In this document: one piece after another, positions 1-10,355 of the stretch | How the letters are laid out: each line of letters starts with the position of its first letter | How positions within the stretch are numbered: position 1 is the first letter of the stretch | NCBI GenBank assembly: GCA_003013855.2 | Contig: ML058386.1 | Location: 1,364,001-1,428,000, forward strand | DNA from: Liriodendron chinense | Taxonomy: Eukaryota > Streptophyta > Magnoliopsida > Magnoliales > Magnoliaceae | Length of the DNA: 64,000 bases | Reading direction: 5' to 3' | The notes under the pieces: generated by a model | What the model saw: only the letters and a program-made list of their open reading frames with translations | Told to the model about the DNA's origin: nothing | Database searches by the model: none | Made by a program: the position numbers and the translations under genes

Positions 1-3000
1 GGTGGCCTTTGCCTCCGTTAGCGTCAGCGCCGGATTCGAAATATCACGAAATTCAATATCTAAGTCTGCCATTTGCTTGCTTGCCGCTTCTCTTTCACTC
101 TCGAGTTGTGTGACCTCAACACAGTTCTGATTAATGACAAGATCAAGACAGGCAACCTCAAGATTTATGGCCATTTCTTCCGCTTGTAGCCGCGCGATCT
201 CAGATCTGACATCAGCAAGATGATTAATACACCCACGACGTTGAGTCTCACTATCTTCTAAGGTTGTTCTAGCATTAACCGCTGAATGTTCTCGTTGCTC
301 TACAACAGGCCGCAAAGAAGACAGCACTCGACGTTTCTCTTCAGCCGTAGGGTCAGGTTCAATCCGATCAGTCATAATAACCTGCGCAACAGAATCCTCG
401 AAAGAAGAAATGCGACAGACTATTTTGGATACATCAGGCCCGATTACTCTTGCACAAGCTTCTAATGCCTTCACCCCTGCTCCTAGTGTATGCCACTCGT
501 TTGGCTTAGCCAACGCCTTTGAAATGTTGGATAGTAGACCCCTCAGTACACTCTGTCCGAAACAGTCTAAATGATCCTAACAAGGAACGTCGAATGCTCC
601 GTGGGCAGCCACCTCAGAACTGGCAGTAACTGCAACGAAAAGAGCAAAGCAAGTATTTAATGAAATGATAAGTATGGAAAAAGAATACATTAAGGATCTA
701 TGAAAGAACCGTACCGGTAGATGAGTCAACGACGGGTTTCGAGAAATCTGTAGTATATGTCGTCGCATCAGTGAACGACTCAATAGTCTCGGTCAGTAGC
801 ATCGAGGTCACATCCAGAAGTTCAGTAGTATCGCTATCAGTATCGATCATTTCAGTTACCACCGGCGACTCTGCCGTACCCTCAACACTGGAAGCACCAG
901 GGGCCATAGATACAGTCGTGTCATTCCCTGGCATAGTGGACCCTTGCAGATTATCCTCTCCAATCAGCCCAGCCTGCTCTCTCACGCCAGCATGGTCTGA
1001 TATTTCATTCGCCGGCCCAGTCGTCGTTGGGTCATCTTCACTAATTAATCGACTGGCACCCTTATCACCGTCAATCACCAGAAGACATGTGAACCCGGCT
1101 TCTTGAGACCATTTAGCTAAAGGTATTCCGAAAGTATGCCAGCCATCCAACGTAGTATCCTCTTTACGATGGTCAATTGACACACTCAGGGAGATCGTAT
1201 GCTTAATGCTCGACGATAAATACGCTTTAACCTGCTCTCTATAATAACCCAATCCGTCAGCGAAGACCTCTGTCAGCCCTGGAGGAGGAATACAGAGTGG
1301 ATCATCAATAGAACTATTGTTTCGGACCAGAGCATACTGATGTACCCACCGTCTCAGCCAACTATAAGGATCGCTAGTCTTCCGATAAAGGCCAGGAAGC
1401 ATGAACCTCGCGCCTGTTCGCGTCATCGAAAGTTGATGCCATATCCACTCCCAGTGAGTAGGACATATACCGTACGCCCGCTCTACTTTAGTTACATCTG
1501 GTAACATCATCGGAACGCCTTGATCGTACCCAAATTTCCTGGCAAACAGACTAGGGTAATAAGGTTCTCGCCAGAACTCTATTCCTTCGCGCAGCGGAAG
1601 TGAGGCAGTACGAATAGACACCAAAAATTCCCTATCAGTGGCATCCACAGAATGTTCATCATCAATGACTTCTCGATCTTCCCCAGCATCAGAAACAGGA
1701 AAGTGGTAGAAACAAATCTCCACCCAACTGCCAATTTTGGAAGCTATCCAATCAGACGACTGTGTTATCATGTTAAGTTTCTATAGTGATAAAGAAGTGC
1801 GTGATCGGCGTGGAGATACTGGAGGAGATCCACTCCATATGTCCACGAGAAATATATGCCCAACCATCCGCAGAGGAAATGCCATGGGCAATAAGCTGCG
1901 TTCATCCCTCGCCAGGGTTGATCTTTGTTACTCACAATATTGTCAAAAGCCCTATATACACTGCATAACACCGGCGGTGCTAGAGAAAATTGACGACCAT
2001 TTGTAAGAGCTCCCACCACGACGAAGCAAGAAACCCTGACACCATCAGCACTCTTGGAGCTAGGCAACATAACCGCCGACAACCAGTATGCTAAGAATCC
2101 TGCCAGTTCACAAGACGGTGTAAGCTCATTCGGATTGCGAAACTTTTGTTCAAAACGTTCCTTCATTAAAGCCTGATCTTCGGGTAAGATCTCATACTCT
2201 TCGTAATTAATGCTGCGAGGAGAAAGAAGTGCCCATGTCAGAAACAAAGAAATTAAAGTATGTAGAGCACGAAGTACAAAAGAAGGCATCGAAAGAAGTA
2301 TTACTTCATCCTCTGGCTGAAGTAGATCAACCAGTCGTCATAGTGAATCTTCGTAATATTGTCGAACTGCGACAACTCAACAAACAGCTCAAGACAAGCC
2401 TTTGAATGATTAGCATCTCGAGGACTTTTGAGCCGAAACGAAGACAGCTCTTCATCAATTGGAACGTATTCCTGATAATATTCTCCTATCACAGACAACC
2501 CAGCCATCATCCGGAGATCCCATAAGGTTATGCTCATCTCTCCATATGGAAAGTGGAGCGAATTGGTAACGGAAGACTAGTAGTTCAAGAAGCTTCGAAT
2601 AATTATTGGATCTCGAGAGAAATGTTCAGAGGTCGCATCGATAGCTTGATACAGGCCGACTTGTTTTAAAATCCTCTCATGACGGATCAAAATCTCTTTT
2701 GCCCACGGCTCATAACCAACTCGCTCATTCAAATGACCCCGCGTACGAAAGCTCTTCATCGCCCACATTGTCGCCTTGTCCATGTGTCGAAACCTTTGCT
2801 GCACTGTCTCAAAATAATGGACTGGAGAAGGAGTGTGAGGATTACCAGTAGGCACAAGGAAAACCATTTCTTTCGAGGAACCTACCCGCTGTTCTCTCCC
2901 ATCGTCGACCAGTATGGTAGTTAACAACTGCTCGGGGGCAGATGTCCACCTCTCAACTCCATAGAACTGAAAAGGGCCTTGAACGTTGGATGGTTCGATG

Positions 3001-3582
3001 CTCGGGAAGGGCTTGTGCCTTGTAAAGAGATTTTTCATGCAAGATGACTCGGTCTATATAAGGGTTGACGATGGAGAAACCGCATGTCGTAATGATCTTG
3101 TTCCTATTCCAGTCGATCTTCATCCGCTCATTCTTCGGATCAACGAGCTGTGGTGATTGCTCCGCCTGGTCAACTTCCTCAGCCGGCTTCTTACCTCGAT
3201 TTCGTCTCTTCTTCTTCCGATCTTCCTGATCATCCTCGGAATGTCGGTCGTGCACGCTAGAAGGACCTGCCCCAACAACATTGTCAGTATCAGTGAACTG
3301 ACGACACCAGGCAGACCATTCCCCTTCAATCCCTCGCGTCGGAGGCTCAGATGTGGTTTTATCCACATAGATACGCAGTAATACCTCACGGGAGAGTTGC
3401 CTAATTCGATCAGAGAAATCATTCACTTCGGATTCGATTGTCTCAAAGGATTGTGAACGACACTCTACCAAAGACGGGTTAACAGTATCTCCAGTTACCC
3501 TCTTCTTCCCGCGTCGTACAGACGAAGAGTCGGAGACTTGCAATTTGGAAGCTTCACTGGAAGATCCTGCTGCTGTCACCAT
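1..3582 (-). pseudogene. antisense plant-mobile-domain gene of a family-1 retrotransposon (copy 1, 3' end cut by window)
   Basis: Multi-exon gene read opposite to the element's gag and placed just before its 3' LTR. It starts at the ATG at 3582 (MVTAAGSSSE) with a charged, low-complexity N-terminus. Then come FYGVERWTSA (near 2960), SITLWDLRMMAGL (near 2520) and AGFLAYWLSAVMLP / FSLAPPVLCSVYRAF (2110-1960). I recognise these as the plant mobile domain (aminotransferase-like PMD) found in plant TEs and in MAIN/MAIL1-type silencing proteins. An acidic linker follows (1100-700), then a coiled-coil tail (574-1). Visible introns: 2304-2213 (GTAATA...CTCGCAG, restores frame) and about 710 to 575 (acceptor TTGTTAG). 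Lesions: in-frame TAG at 2577-2579 where Trp is expected, and frame changes near 3030 and 1770 that I could not explain as introns. Role of the PMD in TEs is unknown; interference with host silencing is only a hypothesis. Confidence 0.72.
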
Positions 3583-4550
3583 GGTTCACTACAATAAGGT
3601 AAGCATCGCATCATTCAATCACGGATTTCACACACAAAATACGTCAGTAAACACATGCATAAAGTCATGACCCACAACAACATGTTGATAGTGGAATTCG
3701 ATCGTACATTTGACAAACAAGCGCGCACATATCATAGCGCAGCAAATACAGTAGCAGCCCTACACCCGGAGTGCGTGTGAATTCGCACTAACCCCAAATG
3801 ATGCATGCGCGCCCGCTCGGAAGTGCACATCATAGAACCACTTAAAGGAGAAGTTGCGAGCCATAAAAGACCAACATAAGCAACATATTATGAGCCCTGA
3901 GCACTAAGTCCCAATCATATTCGAGCATTAAGCGAGACAGCTGCAAACGGCATCAAATTCGGTCGAGAACAGGGCCGGATGCATGAGTTTTCACCAAGGG
4001 CGAAGGAAAATTCTAGAATTCAGAAAATTTCACTAAGTAGTGGAGTTACATGCGCCCAAGCCAATGCCCCAGGCGCATGTGACCCCACATCTGCCCATTC
4101 CATGTAAATGGAGGTATATGTTCATAGCATGTGACCCCACATGCGCCCATATTCACTTCACCAAAGAGAAGCTCACATGCGCCTACATTATGAGAGGTTT
4201 CCACACATGCATTTGTGCTGTGGGTACATGCGCTTAGCCCCATAACACTCCCACATGCGCCTGGCTCTCAACGTATTCTCACATGCGCCTAAGCTATCTC
4301 CACATGCACTTGAAGCGAAAGGCATGCGCTTAAGAGCTAAATCCCATGCTCCCATTATCAGTCGTACGGCACATGGGCACATGGGAGAACCACATGCGCC
4401 TACTCCCTCATGAGAAGTTCTCTCACCTCTTAAAATTTGGTTTTCTTGATTCGAAAATGCGCAAATGACTCAGTGAGTCCACTATTTATACTTGAGCCTG
4501 GGGACCGGTGCACCGCACTGGCCTGAAGTAAGCATCCATCGCAACGCACC
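3583..4550. other. non-coding 3' internal region of family-1 element, with ACATGCGC motifs
   Basis: No gene is seen here. This is the stretch between the start of the antisense gene and the polypurine tract. From about 4045 to 4400 it contains eight or so near-identical boxes of the type ACATGCGC(C/T), almost all in plus orientation, plus one inverted GGCGCATGT. The same box is abundant inside the adjoining LTR. Confidence 0.6.
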
Positions 4551-4561
4551 GGGGGGGCACT
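4551..4561 (+). other. polypurine tract of the upstream family-1 element
   Basis: A run of seven G followed by CACT abuts the TGTTGGGG start of the LTR. A G-run directly before an LTR start is where plus-strand DNA synthesis is primed, so this LTR is the 3' LTR of the element lying to its left. Confidence 0.7.
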
Positions 4562-4740
4562 TGTTGGGGCTCAAATTCGCACCCATTATTAAAACAGTAT
4601 TCGATGATCCATCTACGATGAGTTGAACTGATTTCTAGATCTGAAATACTTGAAAAATGCCAGTGCAACCCTAACATGCGCGATCGTGACCGAAACCTAC
4701 AAATGTCATTTCAGGGCGGAATCGGTCATGCAGATCAATG

Positions 4741-5060
4741 CCAAATGATCCGAAATGCCCTAAAACCCTTAACCTGCAAGTTTTAAAGTCGCGCGATGCA
4801 TATCCTTACCTGCGCACACCGAAATGCATTTTGCCAGTCTAGAGCTGACCCAAAGGGCCCGAAAGCCTATAGGTACCATTTTGGGCTGGAATTAGACATG
4901 TGGATGGCCGCCAAATGATCCGGAATGCCTGAAAAACCTTAAGTAGCAAGTTTGAAGTCCTTGCGATGTATATTTCTACGTGCACGCTTCCCGGAATAAT
5001 ATTCTTGTACAAATAGCCGATCGGAGGGTCCAAATTGGTAAGGAACTACCAAAATTCACA
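4741..5060 (+). repeat. ~170-bp tandem duplication in family-1 LTR (block 1)
   Basis: CCAAATGATCC recurs at 4741 and 4911 with matching flanks (AAACCCTTAA, GCAAGTTT.AAGTC), period 170. The other LTR copy has the same duplication at 36470 and 36642 (period 172), so it was present before the two LTRs separated. Confidence 0.8.
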
Positions 5061-5415
5061 GCAGATGACCATCGGTACCCCACCCCATTCATTCAGGAGG
5101 TCGATCATGGCGTAAAAGTGGCTTGGCGTCAGTGACCTCAGTCTCCGAAAAGGTAAGCCCCCTTTGGAGGTCGCCCGTCGGAGCCTAAAACCTGAAATAT
5201 TCTAAGTGTTGGAACATGCATTTGCCCACTCTCTTTCCACATGTGAATGCTATGAGGAGACATGCATTTGCCCTCTCACCACATGCGTATGAGAGCTCTG
5301 TCTCTCCCTTTTTAATATTCTAAATAAAATGAAAAAAATACAAAAACCATGAAAATAATCTAAGTGGGACGACATGCGGCCAATGCAGAGGCCATATGCG
5401 CCCGTACCAGGGGCA

Positions 5416-5420
5416 CATGC
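5416..5420. repeat. target-site duplication CATGC (left)
   Basis: Matches CATGC at 7373-7377 on the other side of the inserted LTR. CATGC is part of a motif that is very common in this LTR, so a chance match cannot be excluded. Confidence 0.55.
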
Positions 5421-7372
5421 TGTTAGTGCACTTTTCCGTGGCTTACTAGTGCACCTTGTTTGTCAATCACTTACAGCAGTGAGTCTTGTGTCGGTTGAGC
5501 CCAATGAAGACAAAGACCGAAGACTCAAGACGTCCAGCTGCATCTAGGAAGAAGATTCAGGTATATGAGATGCCTTGGTGCCTTAACCTTGACCAAAACC
5601 TATCCCCTTTGTATCCTTGATGACCTTGACCATATTTAGAACCCTTTAGGCATCATTGATAGGCCCTAGGTGTCTCTTTTTATCACCCTAACCTTGGCCT
5701 AAAACACCAAGCTGAAACATGAGGAGTTCAGTTTTATGGAGGGGAGAACCAGGCTGGTCCGACCGGTCATGACCGGTCGGCCAGCAGCCCTGCTGCTTTG
5801 CATAAGGACAGCCGACCGGTCATGACCGGTCGGCCTTCACATGGCATGTGGATCAGCAAGCCTGACCGACCGGTCAAGACCGGTCGGCCTTCACATTCGG
5901 CCTGGAGTTGTTTTTAGTCCAGCAGAGGGGTCCGACCGGTCATGACCGGTCGGCCTGGTGCATTAGGCCTGTCCAGAAGAGGGGTCCGACCGGTCATGAC
6001 CGGTCGGCCCATGTTTATGGCCTATGCACTTGAAGTTCTCCAGCAGGGGGCTCCGACCGGTCGGGACAGGTCGCTTTATGACCGTTTTTTGCCCGTTTTA
6101 TGACCGTTGGGGCTATGTTTTGCTACATATAGTGCTCCGGTTTTGGGCATTTGCAGAGGGATTTTTGAGGAAGGAAAGCCACCATTGAAGGAGTTCTTTT
6201 GAGGCTTATTCCTTGACCTATGGAAGGCATCTTCCTTGTGCTTTAACACAAGATTAAGAGCATTCCAAGCTCATGAAGAAGATGACCTTCATCCCCTCTT
6301 GATCTCTAGAGTTAGGAAGCTTCTTGATTGGCAAATCCATGTCCTAAACTCGAAGATGAGATCGTTGTAGGTAAGAGACTCTAGGCAACCCATTCCCACT
6401 AAGTTGTAGAGCTCTTAAACCTATCCTCCTAGCACCTTGGGCATTTCAAGGCATCGCATGCAAGGTGTTTGATCGAATGTGGCTGAGGCATTGGCAACGC
6501 AACGGCGGCACGATCAAGGGAGCAAAGGGGAGCTGATTGAAGCACGGGAGAGCGGAGATCAAGCAACCCAATCCGGCGCTAAACAAGGGGCTCATCCGAC
6601 AAGTAAGTTGTCTTATTTGAGAGTCCACTTTAGAGTTTGTTTTCGAACTCGACCTAGGGACGTTAGTTGTTCCTTGGCCCGTCAGCCGGGCCTAAACTAA
6701 GTCTCCAAGGGGGAGCCTCCGACACGGGAGTGAACGTGCGATTGGGTTGAGAGTTAGCCCTTGGTTCAAAACTCCGGTGACGGTTGAGAGGTGAACCGAT
6801 AAAACCTCCGTGTAAAGGTTGAGAGGTGAACCTCATTTAAAACCTCCGATAGTGAATGCCGGTGTGCTCAAAGGGGTTGAGTACTTGAACCGGGAGTGGA
6901 GTAGACACGTAGTCGAACCACTATACATCCTTGTGTTTGTGATTGTTATTGAGCACATTGATATCTTTGCATTGTTAGTTTAATTGCTTAATTATGAATG
7001 ATTGATATGAATGCATGCTAGGCACTTTTTAGGCATCCTTGCACAAGATGTACCTTCACTACTTGTGTAGACTTGAGCTCATTGATCCAATCTCATAAGT
7101 CTACACAAGGTGCATAGGTTAGTAGCTTAATTAGTTGTATCATTTTCTTACCTATGCATGCTTAGACTAGGGTTGGTTATTGCTTAACTCTTGCTAGTCT
7201 TGTGATTGGACCCACCAAGGCTTGGAAGCCAAGGTGTTCTTGCTTACCTAGCATAAACTTGTTGAATTGCATAAGTAGGCGAAAAGAATTTTAAAAAGGT
7301 CCTATTCACCCCCCCTCTAGGTCCATAGACATATCTCCGAGTATCTCTACAGGCGGTAAAACCGCAATTTCA
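5421..7372 (+). mobile_element. solo LTR of another family nested in the family-1 LTR
   Basis: Starts TGTTAGTGCAC and ends ATTTCA (TG...CA), flanked by CATGC on both sides. Near its end is CTATTCACCCCCCCTCTAGG, a stretch that I associate with the ends of plant Copia LTRs; no PBS follows, so it is solo. Its removal restores the family-1 LTR to the length of the intact copy. The left third carries six GACCGGTC pair units (5759-6074). 6446-6700 is open on both strands but shows no protein feature. Family assignment to Copia is tentative. Confidence 0.7.
5759..6074. promoter_or_regulatory. array of six paired GACCGGTC boxes
   Basis: Units start at 5759, 5812, 5866, 5932, 5986 and 6053 (steps 53, 54, 66, 54, 67). 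Each is 22 bp: CC/GG flanks around two 8-bp palindromes GACCGGTC separated by 2 bp (AT, or AA in the third). The last unit is degenerate. The same unit occurs in the Athila-like LTRs at 13723, 20882 and 49666. Position upstream of the presumed transcription start suggests a dimeric regulator site; this is inference. Confidence 0.7.
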
Positions 7373-7990
7373 CATGCGCCCACACCAAGCCACATGCGCC
7401 TGATGCATGGTGACATGCGCATGATCCCTATCACATGCGCATGACTCCTCTCTCTCCAAATGCATGCGCATGCCCTCCCTTTTGCAGACAACAGGTGCTA
7501 GGTACCCGATACCCGATTAACATACTATAAATACCCCACTCTTCTAAATCAGGAGAGGCTTCATTTTCTGGAAAGGATCATCAGAACAAGGTAAAAATCC
7601 TTGCCGGAATCCTCCATGGGCTATTCACATGCGCCCATACCTCATCAGATGCCATCGCCGGAAAGGGATTTCTCCCACCGGAAGGAGGAGATTCAAATTT
7701 CTCCAAAGTCGCATAACATGCACCCATACTTTGAAGGGGAAATGTGCAAAAATGCACTAAGTGGTATAGTCACATGCACCCATGCCCATAATATAGAGTG
7801 GAGAGGGACATGCGCCCATCTTTCTCCTCACTCCCTCATGTCATATGCGCCCAAGTGCGCCCAAGTGGAGAGGGACATGCACCCATCTTCCTTCTGTTCA
7901 CTCTCTCTCCTCACATGCGCTTGGGATGGGATCACATGCACTCAACTTAAGATCAAATGCGCCCATACCCCATGGGAGATGCGCCTGGAC
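7373..7990 (+). repeat. cluster of ACATGCGC motifs around the family-1 promoter
   Basis: About ten ACATGCGC(C/T/A) boxes lie on both sides of the TATAAATA at 7526, at irregular spacing of roughly 20-60 bp and nearly all in one orientation. Several ancillary ACATGCACC variants look like decayed copies. 7601-8128 is open in one frame only because these boxes lack stops; it is not a gene. Confidence 0.65.
7526..7533 (+). promoter_or_regulatory. TATA box of family-1 LTR
   Basis: TATAAATA. The same box is kept at 37208-37215 in the other LTR, at the equivalent place, and marks the U3/R promoter. Confidence 0.65.
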
Positions 7991-8360
7991 GCTGATGGGG
8001 AGGTGGGGCCTTCTGTGATGTGGCCCGCCTTTGATGTGGCCAGCATTCCGATCAAGAGGACGCTCCTAGACACACATCAATGCCCTCTAGTCATCCCTCG
8101 GACCGGATTCGCCAACGAACGATGTTAGGTGGGCCAAATCGGCAATTTGGTAAAAAAAGGCCAACACTTGGCCAATATTGCAAACCTCAGAAACCCTTCC
8201 GAAAGAGCCGAAAATGGCCGAAATCGAGAGGAATATGGCGGAATTTGACCGAACTCGAGAGGGAGACTTCTCTCCGCCATAACATGATATATCATAATCA
8301 TGCACTGTAACGAGGTTATCTAAACCCAGGAGCCCCGAATACCCTAATTAACTGGTCAGC

Positions 8361-8560
8361 AGGCCCACTACTTAGTCATTTTCAGCCTTGGGAAGTGCCC
8401 TATCGGCTCGGAAATTGACCCATGCTAAACAAATCGAAATGCGATCGCACTGCGATCCTCGTGGACATAATCCGCCCCTATCCAAAGACGATCGTGACAG
8501 GTATTCACCAAATCCTCTGATCAGATCATAAACAGGCCCTAGGAAGTGCCTTGATGGCCC
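8361..8560 (+). repeat. tandem block 2 of family-1 LTR (partial)
   Basis: GGAAGTGCC occurs at 8391 and 8542 with related flanks; the second unit has lost part of its start. In the intact LTR there are three units (38119, 38292, 38464; period 172-173). Confidence 0.65.
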
Positions 8561-8940
8561 AAATATCTACTAATGCCAAGTGAAATCAATCACGATCGCA
8601 AAGACGCGAGGGCAAAATATCGATGACACAAAGATATATACGAAGCAGATTGATCAAATTAAATTCATAATTTGTCTGATACACTGAACATCTAGCATAA
8701 ATGCAATCCTCTCTCGAGCATGCATAAAGCATAGTTACTTTGTATTGTACTCATTTGCTTTCATTGCATGAATTCATTTCATCCCGGATCGAGATACGAA
8801 ATTAAATCGAAGGGGATTATGGTTGTTATCGAAAACCGTAATCAAAGAGTTCTAAAAACGTCTGAAATGCTTCATCGTTAAGATCAGTTGATGTACGTCC
8901 TGTCCAAGACGGGATCAGTCAGTTGAGTGGCTCAGGTAAT

Positions 8941-9445
8941 GAGTGCCTTTCAGCAAGTCACCCGTCCCATCGGAGACGGTCACTGGCCCTGGTTGCAGTA
9001 AGTGGACGCTGTGGAGTGTATTTCTGAAAGTCATATCGTCCATAGAGACGCGTCATGACACTAAGATATACGACTCGGTCGAAACCCTGTTTGCACAAAG
9101 ACCCCATGGAGTGCCTTCCAGCAAGTCACCCGTCCCATCGGAGACTGTCACTGGCCCTGGTTGCAGTAAGTGGACGCCGTGGAGTGTATTTCTGAAAGTC
9201 ATATCGTCCATAGAGATGCGTCATGACACTGAGATATACGACTCGGTCGAAATCCTGTTTGCACAAAGACCCCAAGGAGTGCCTTCCAGCAAGTCACCCA
9301 TCCCATCGGAGACTGTCACTGGCCCTGGTTGCACTAAACGAAAACTGTGAAGTGTATCCCTGAAAGTCATATCGTCTATACAGACGCGTCATGACACTAA
9401 GATATATGACTTGGCTAAAATCCCTGGTTGCTACTCAACTAGGAA
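8941..9445 (+). repeat. 168-bp tandem repeat, about three units (block 3)
   Basis: GAGTGCCTT starts units at 8941, 9109 and 9277, an exact period of 168 bp; the third is more diverged. The equivalent place of the other LTR has two units of 164 bp (39011, 39175) with a largely different sequence. An apparent 135-codon reading frame here is a by-product of the repeat. Confidence 0.85.
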
Positions 9446-10023
9446 CGCCCGAGGAGTATGGGACCATCATCTAACTGGTCTTAACAATGGCTTAGTCAAT
9501 AATAAATCCTAGACTTGGTCTCTACTACCATGAACTCGAGACTATAATCCCTAATGATTTAAACTACTTGCGCGATCTATCTGAGCTTCATTCCTTTAAT
9601 ATTCCATCTATTGTGTAACTGCAATTCATAGTCAAATCTTGTCGCTTTGTGCGGTGGTTTTCGCCCGTAACGGTTTCCACGTAAAAATCTATGTGTTGTC
9701 TACGCTGTGCTTTATTTATATTTATGCTCTTTTAATGCTTTATTTAATTCATTTATGATACATGCATGCATTTACTTCTGCCTTCTAATCAAGGGTGATC
9801 ATCCGTTGATGTAATCGAGGGTTCGTGACCAGTTCACAACCCGAAATGTAAAAGATCTCGGAATCTCTGGAATAAAATTCACCTCGCGGTGCTTTCTGGT
9901 GTATACTTTGTGATTGCTTATGATTGTCTATGAATGTCTCTATACTCAGAATTCCCCCAGAATAATGAAACACAGGAAAAAGACTGCTGACGAGCAGTTC
10001 GATTTTTCTAATCTCTAACAAAC

Positions 10024-10042
10024 TGGCGACTCTGTTGGGGAC
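10024..10042 (+). other. primer binding site, tRNA-Arg type
   Basis: TGGCGACTCTGTTGGGGAC begins 3 nt after the LTR end. From memory this matches the tRNA-Arg PBS used by Ogre/Tat elements. It shows that the LTR to its left acts as a 5' LTR. Confidence 0.75.
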
Positions 10043-10355
10043 TTGAATAATACCAGAATCTCTGGTTATCTCTGAGTAAAGAAACATCCTAAGATAAATC
10101 GTTCACAAACACAGATGTATGCGTAAGAAAGTTCCACTAGGAGAAATGTTCGGCACCTTTACGAGCGCCAAATTGGCGACTCTCAACGGGAACGTTCTTC
10201 CCTTTATCTTTAAAGTAAAATTTTTCTAAAAGAATTTCAAAATCTCACATGACATGCATATGATTCGTACTTATATGCTTTTGTCAATCATTGAGCCATA
10301 TCACGATTGGTAAGGATGCATCTTCTCTCCTTTCAAAGGTGCTGGGTGTTCTAAT
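10043..10355 (+). other. 5' leader of family-1 element
   Basis: Non-coding leader between PBS and gag. A second PBS-like stretch, TTGGCGACTCTCAACGGGAA, lies near 10184 in the phrase CCAAATTGGCGACTC. Nothing else is seen. Confidence 0.5.

Larger units (their letters stand above)
4562..10020 (+). mobile_element. family-1 (Tat/Ogre-like) LTR shared by two internal regions
   Basis: Begins TGTTGGGGCTC and ends CTCTAACA. A clean second copy (36293-39737, 3445 bp) starts and ends alike. This copy is 5459 bp because a 1952-bp foreign LTR sits at 5421-7372; without it and its 5-bp TSD about 3.5 kb remain. A TATAAATA box lies at 7526-7533. A PPT precedes the LTR and a PBS follows it, so it acts as 3' LTR for the left body and 5' LTR for the right one. 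It is built largely from internal tandem duplications of 150-171 bp and clusters of ACATGCGC motifs. No coding sequence is convincing inside it. Confidence 0.85.

Noticed and set aside
5759..6074. CRISPR-like array (22-bp palindromic repeats, ~30-bp spacers)
   Set aside because: Lies in a plant LTR, units are imperfect, spacers are conserved between LTR copies, no cas genes.
7601..8128. 175-codon plus-strand frame
   Set aside because: Inside the family-1 LTR, made of repeated ACATGCGCC boxes that lack stops; no protein feature and not kept in the other LTR.
8943..9350. 135-codon frame with internal repeats
   Set aside because: A by-product of the 168-bp tandem repeat (168 is divisible by 3).
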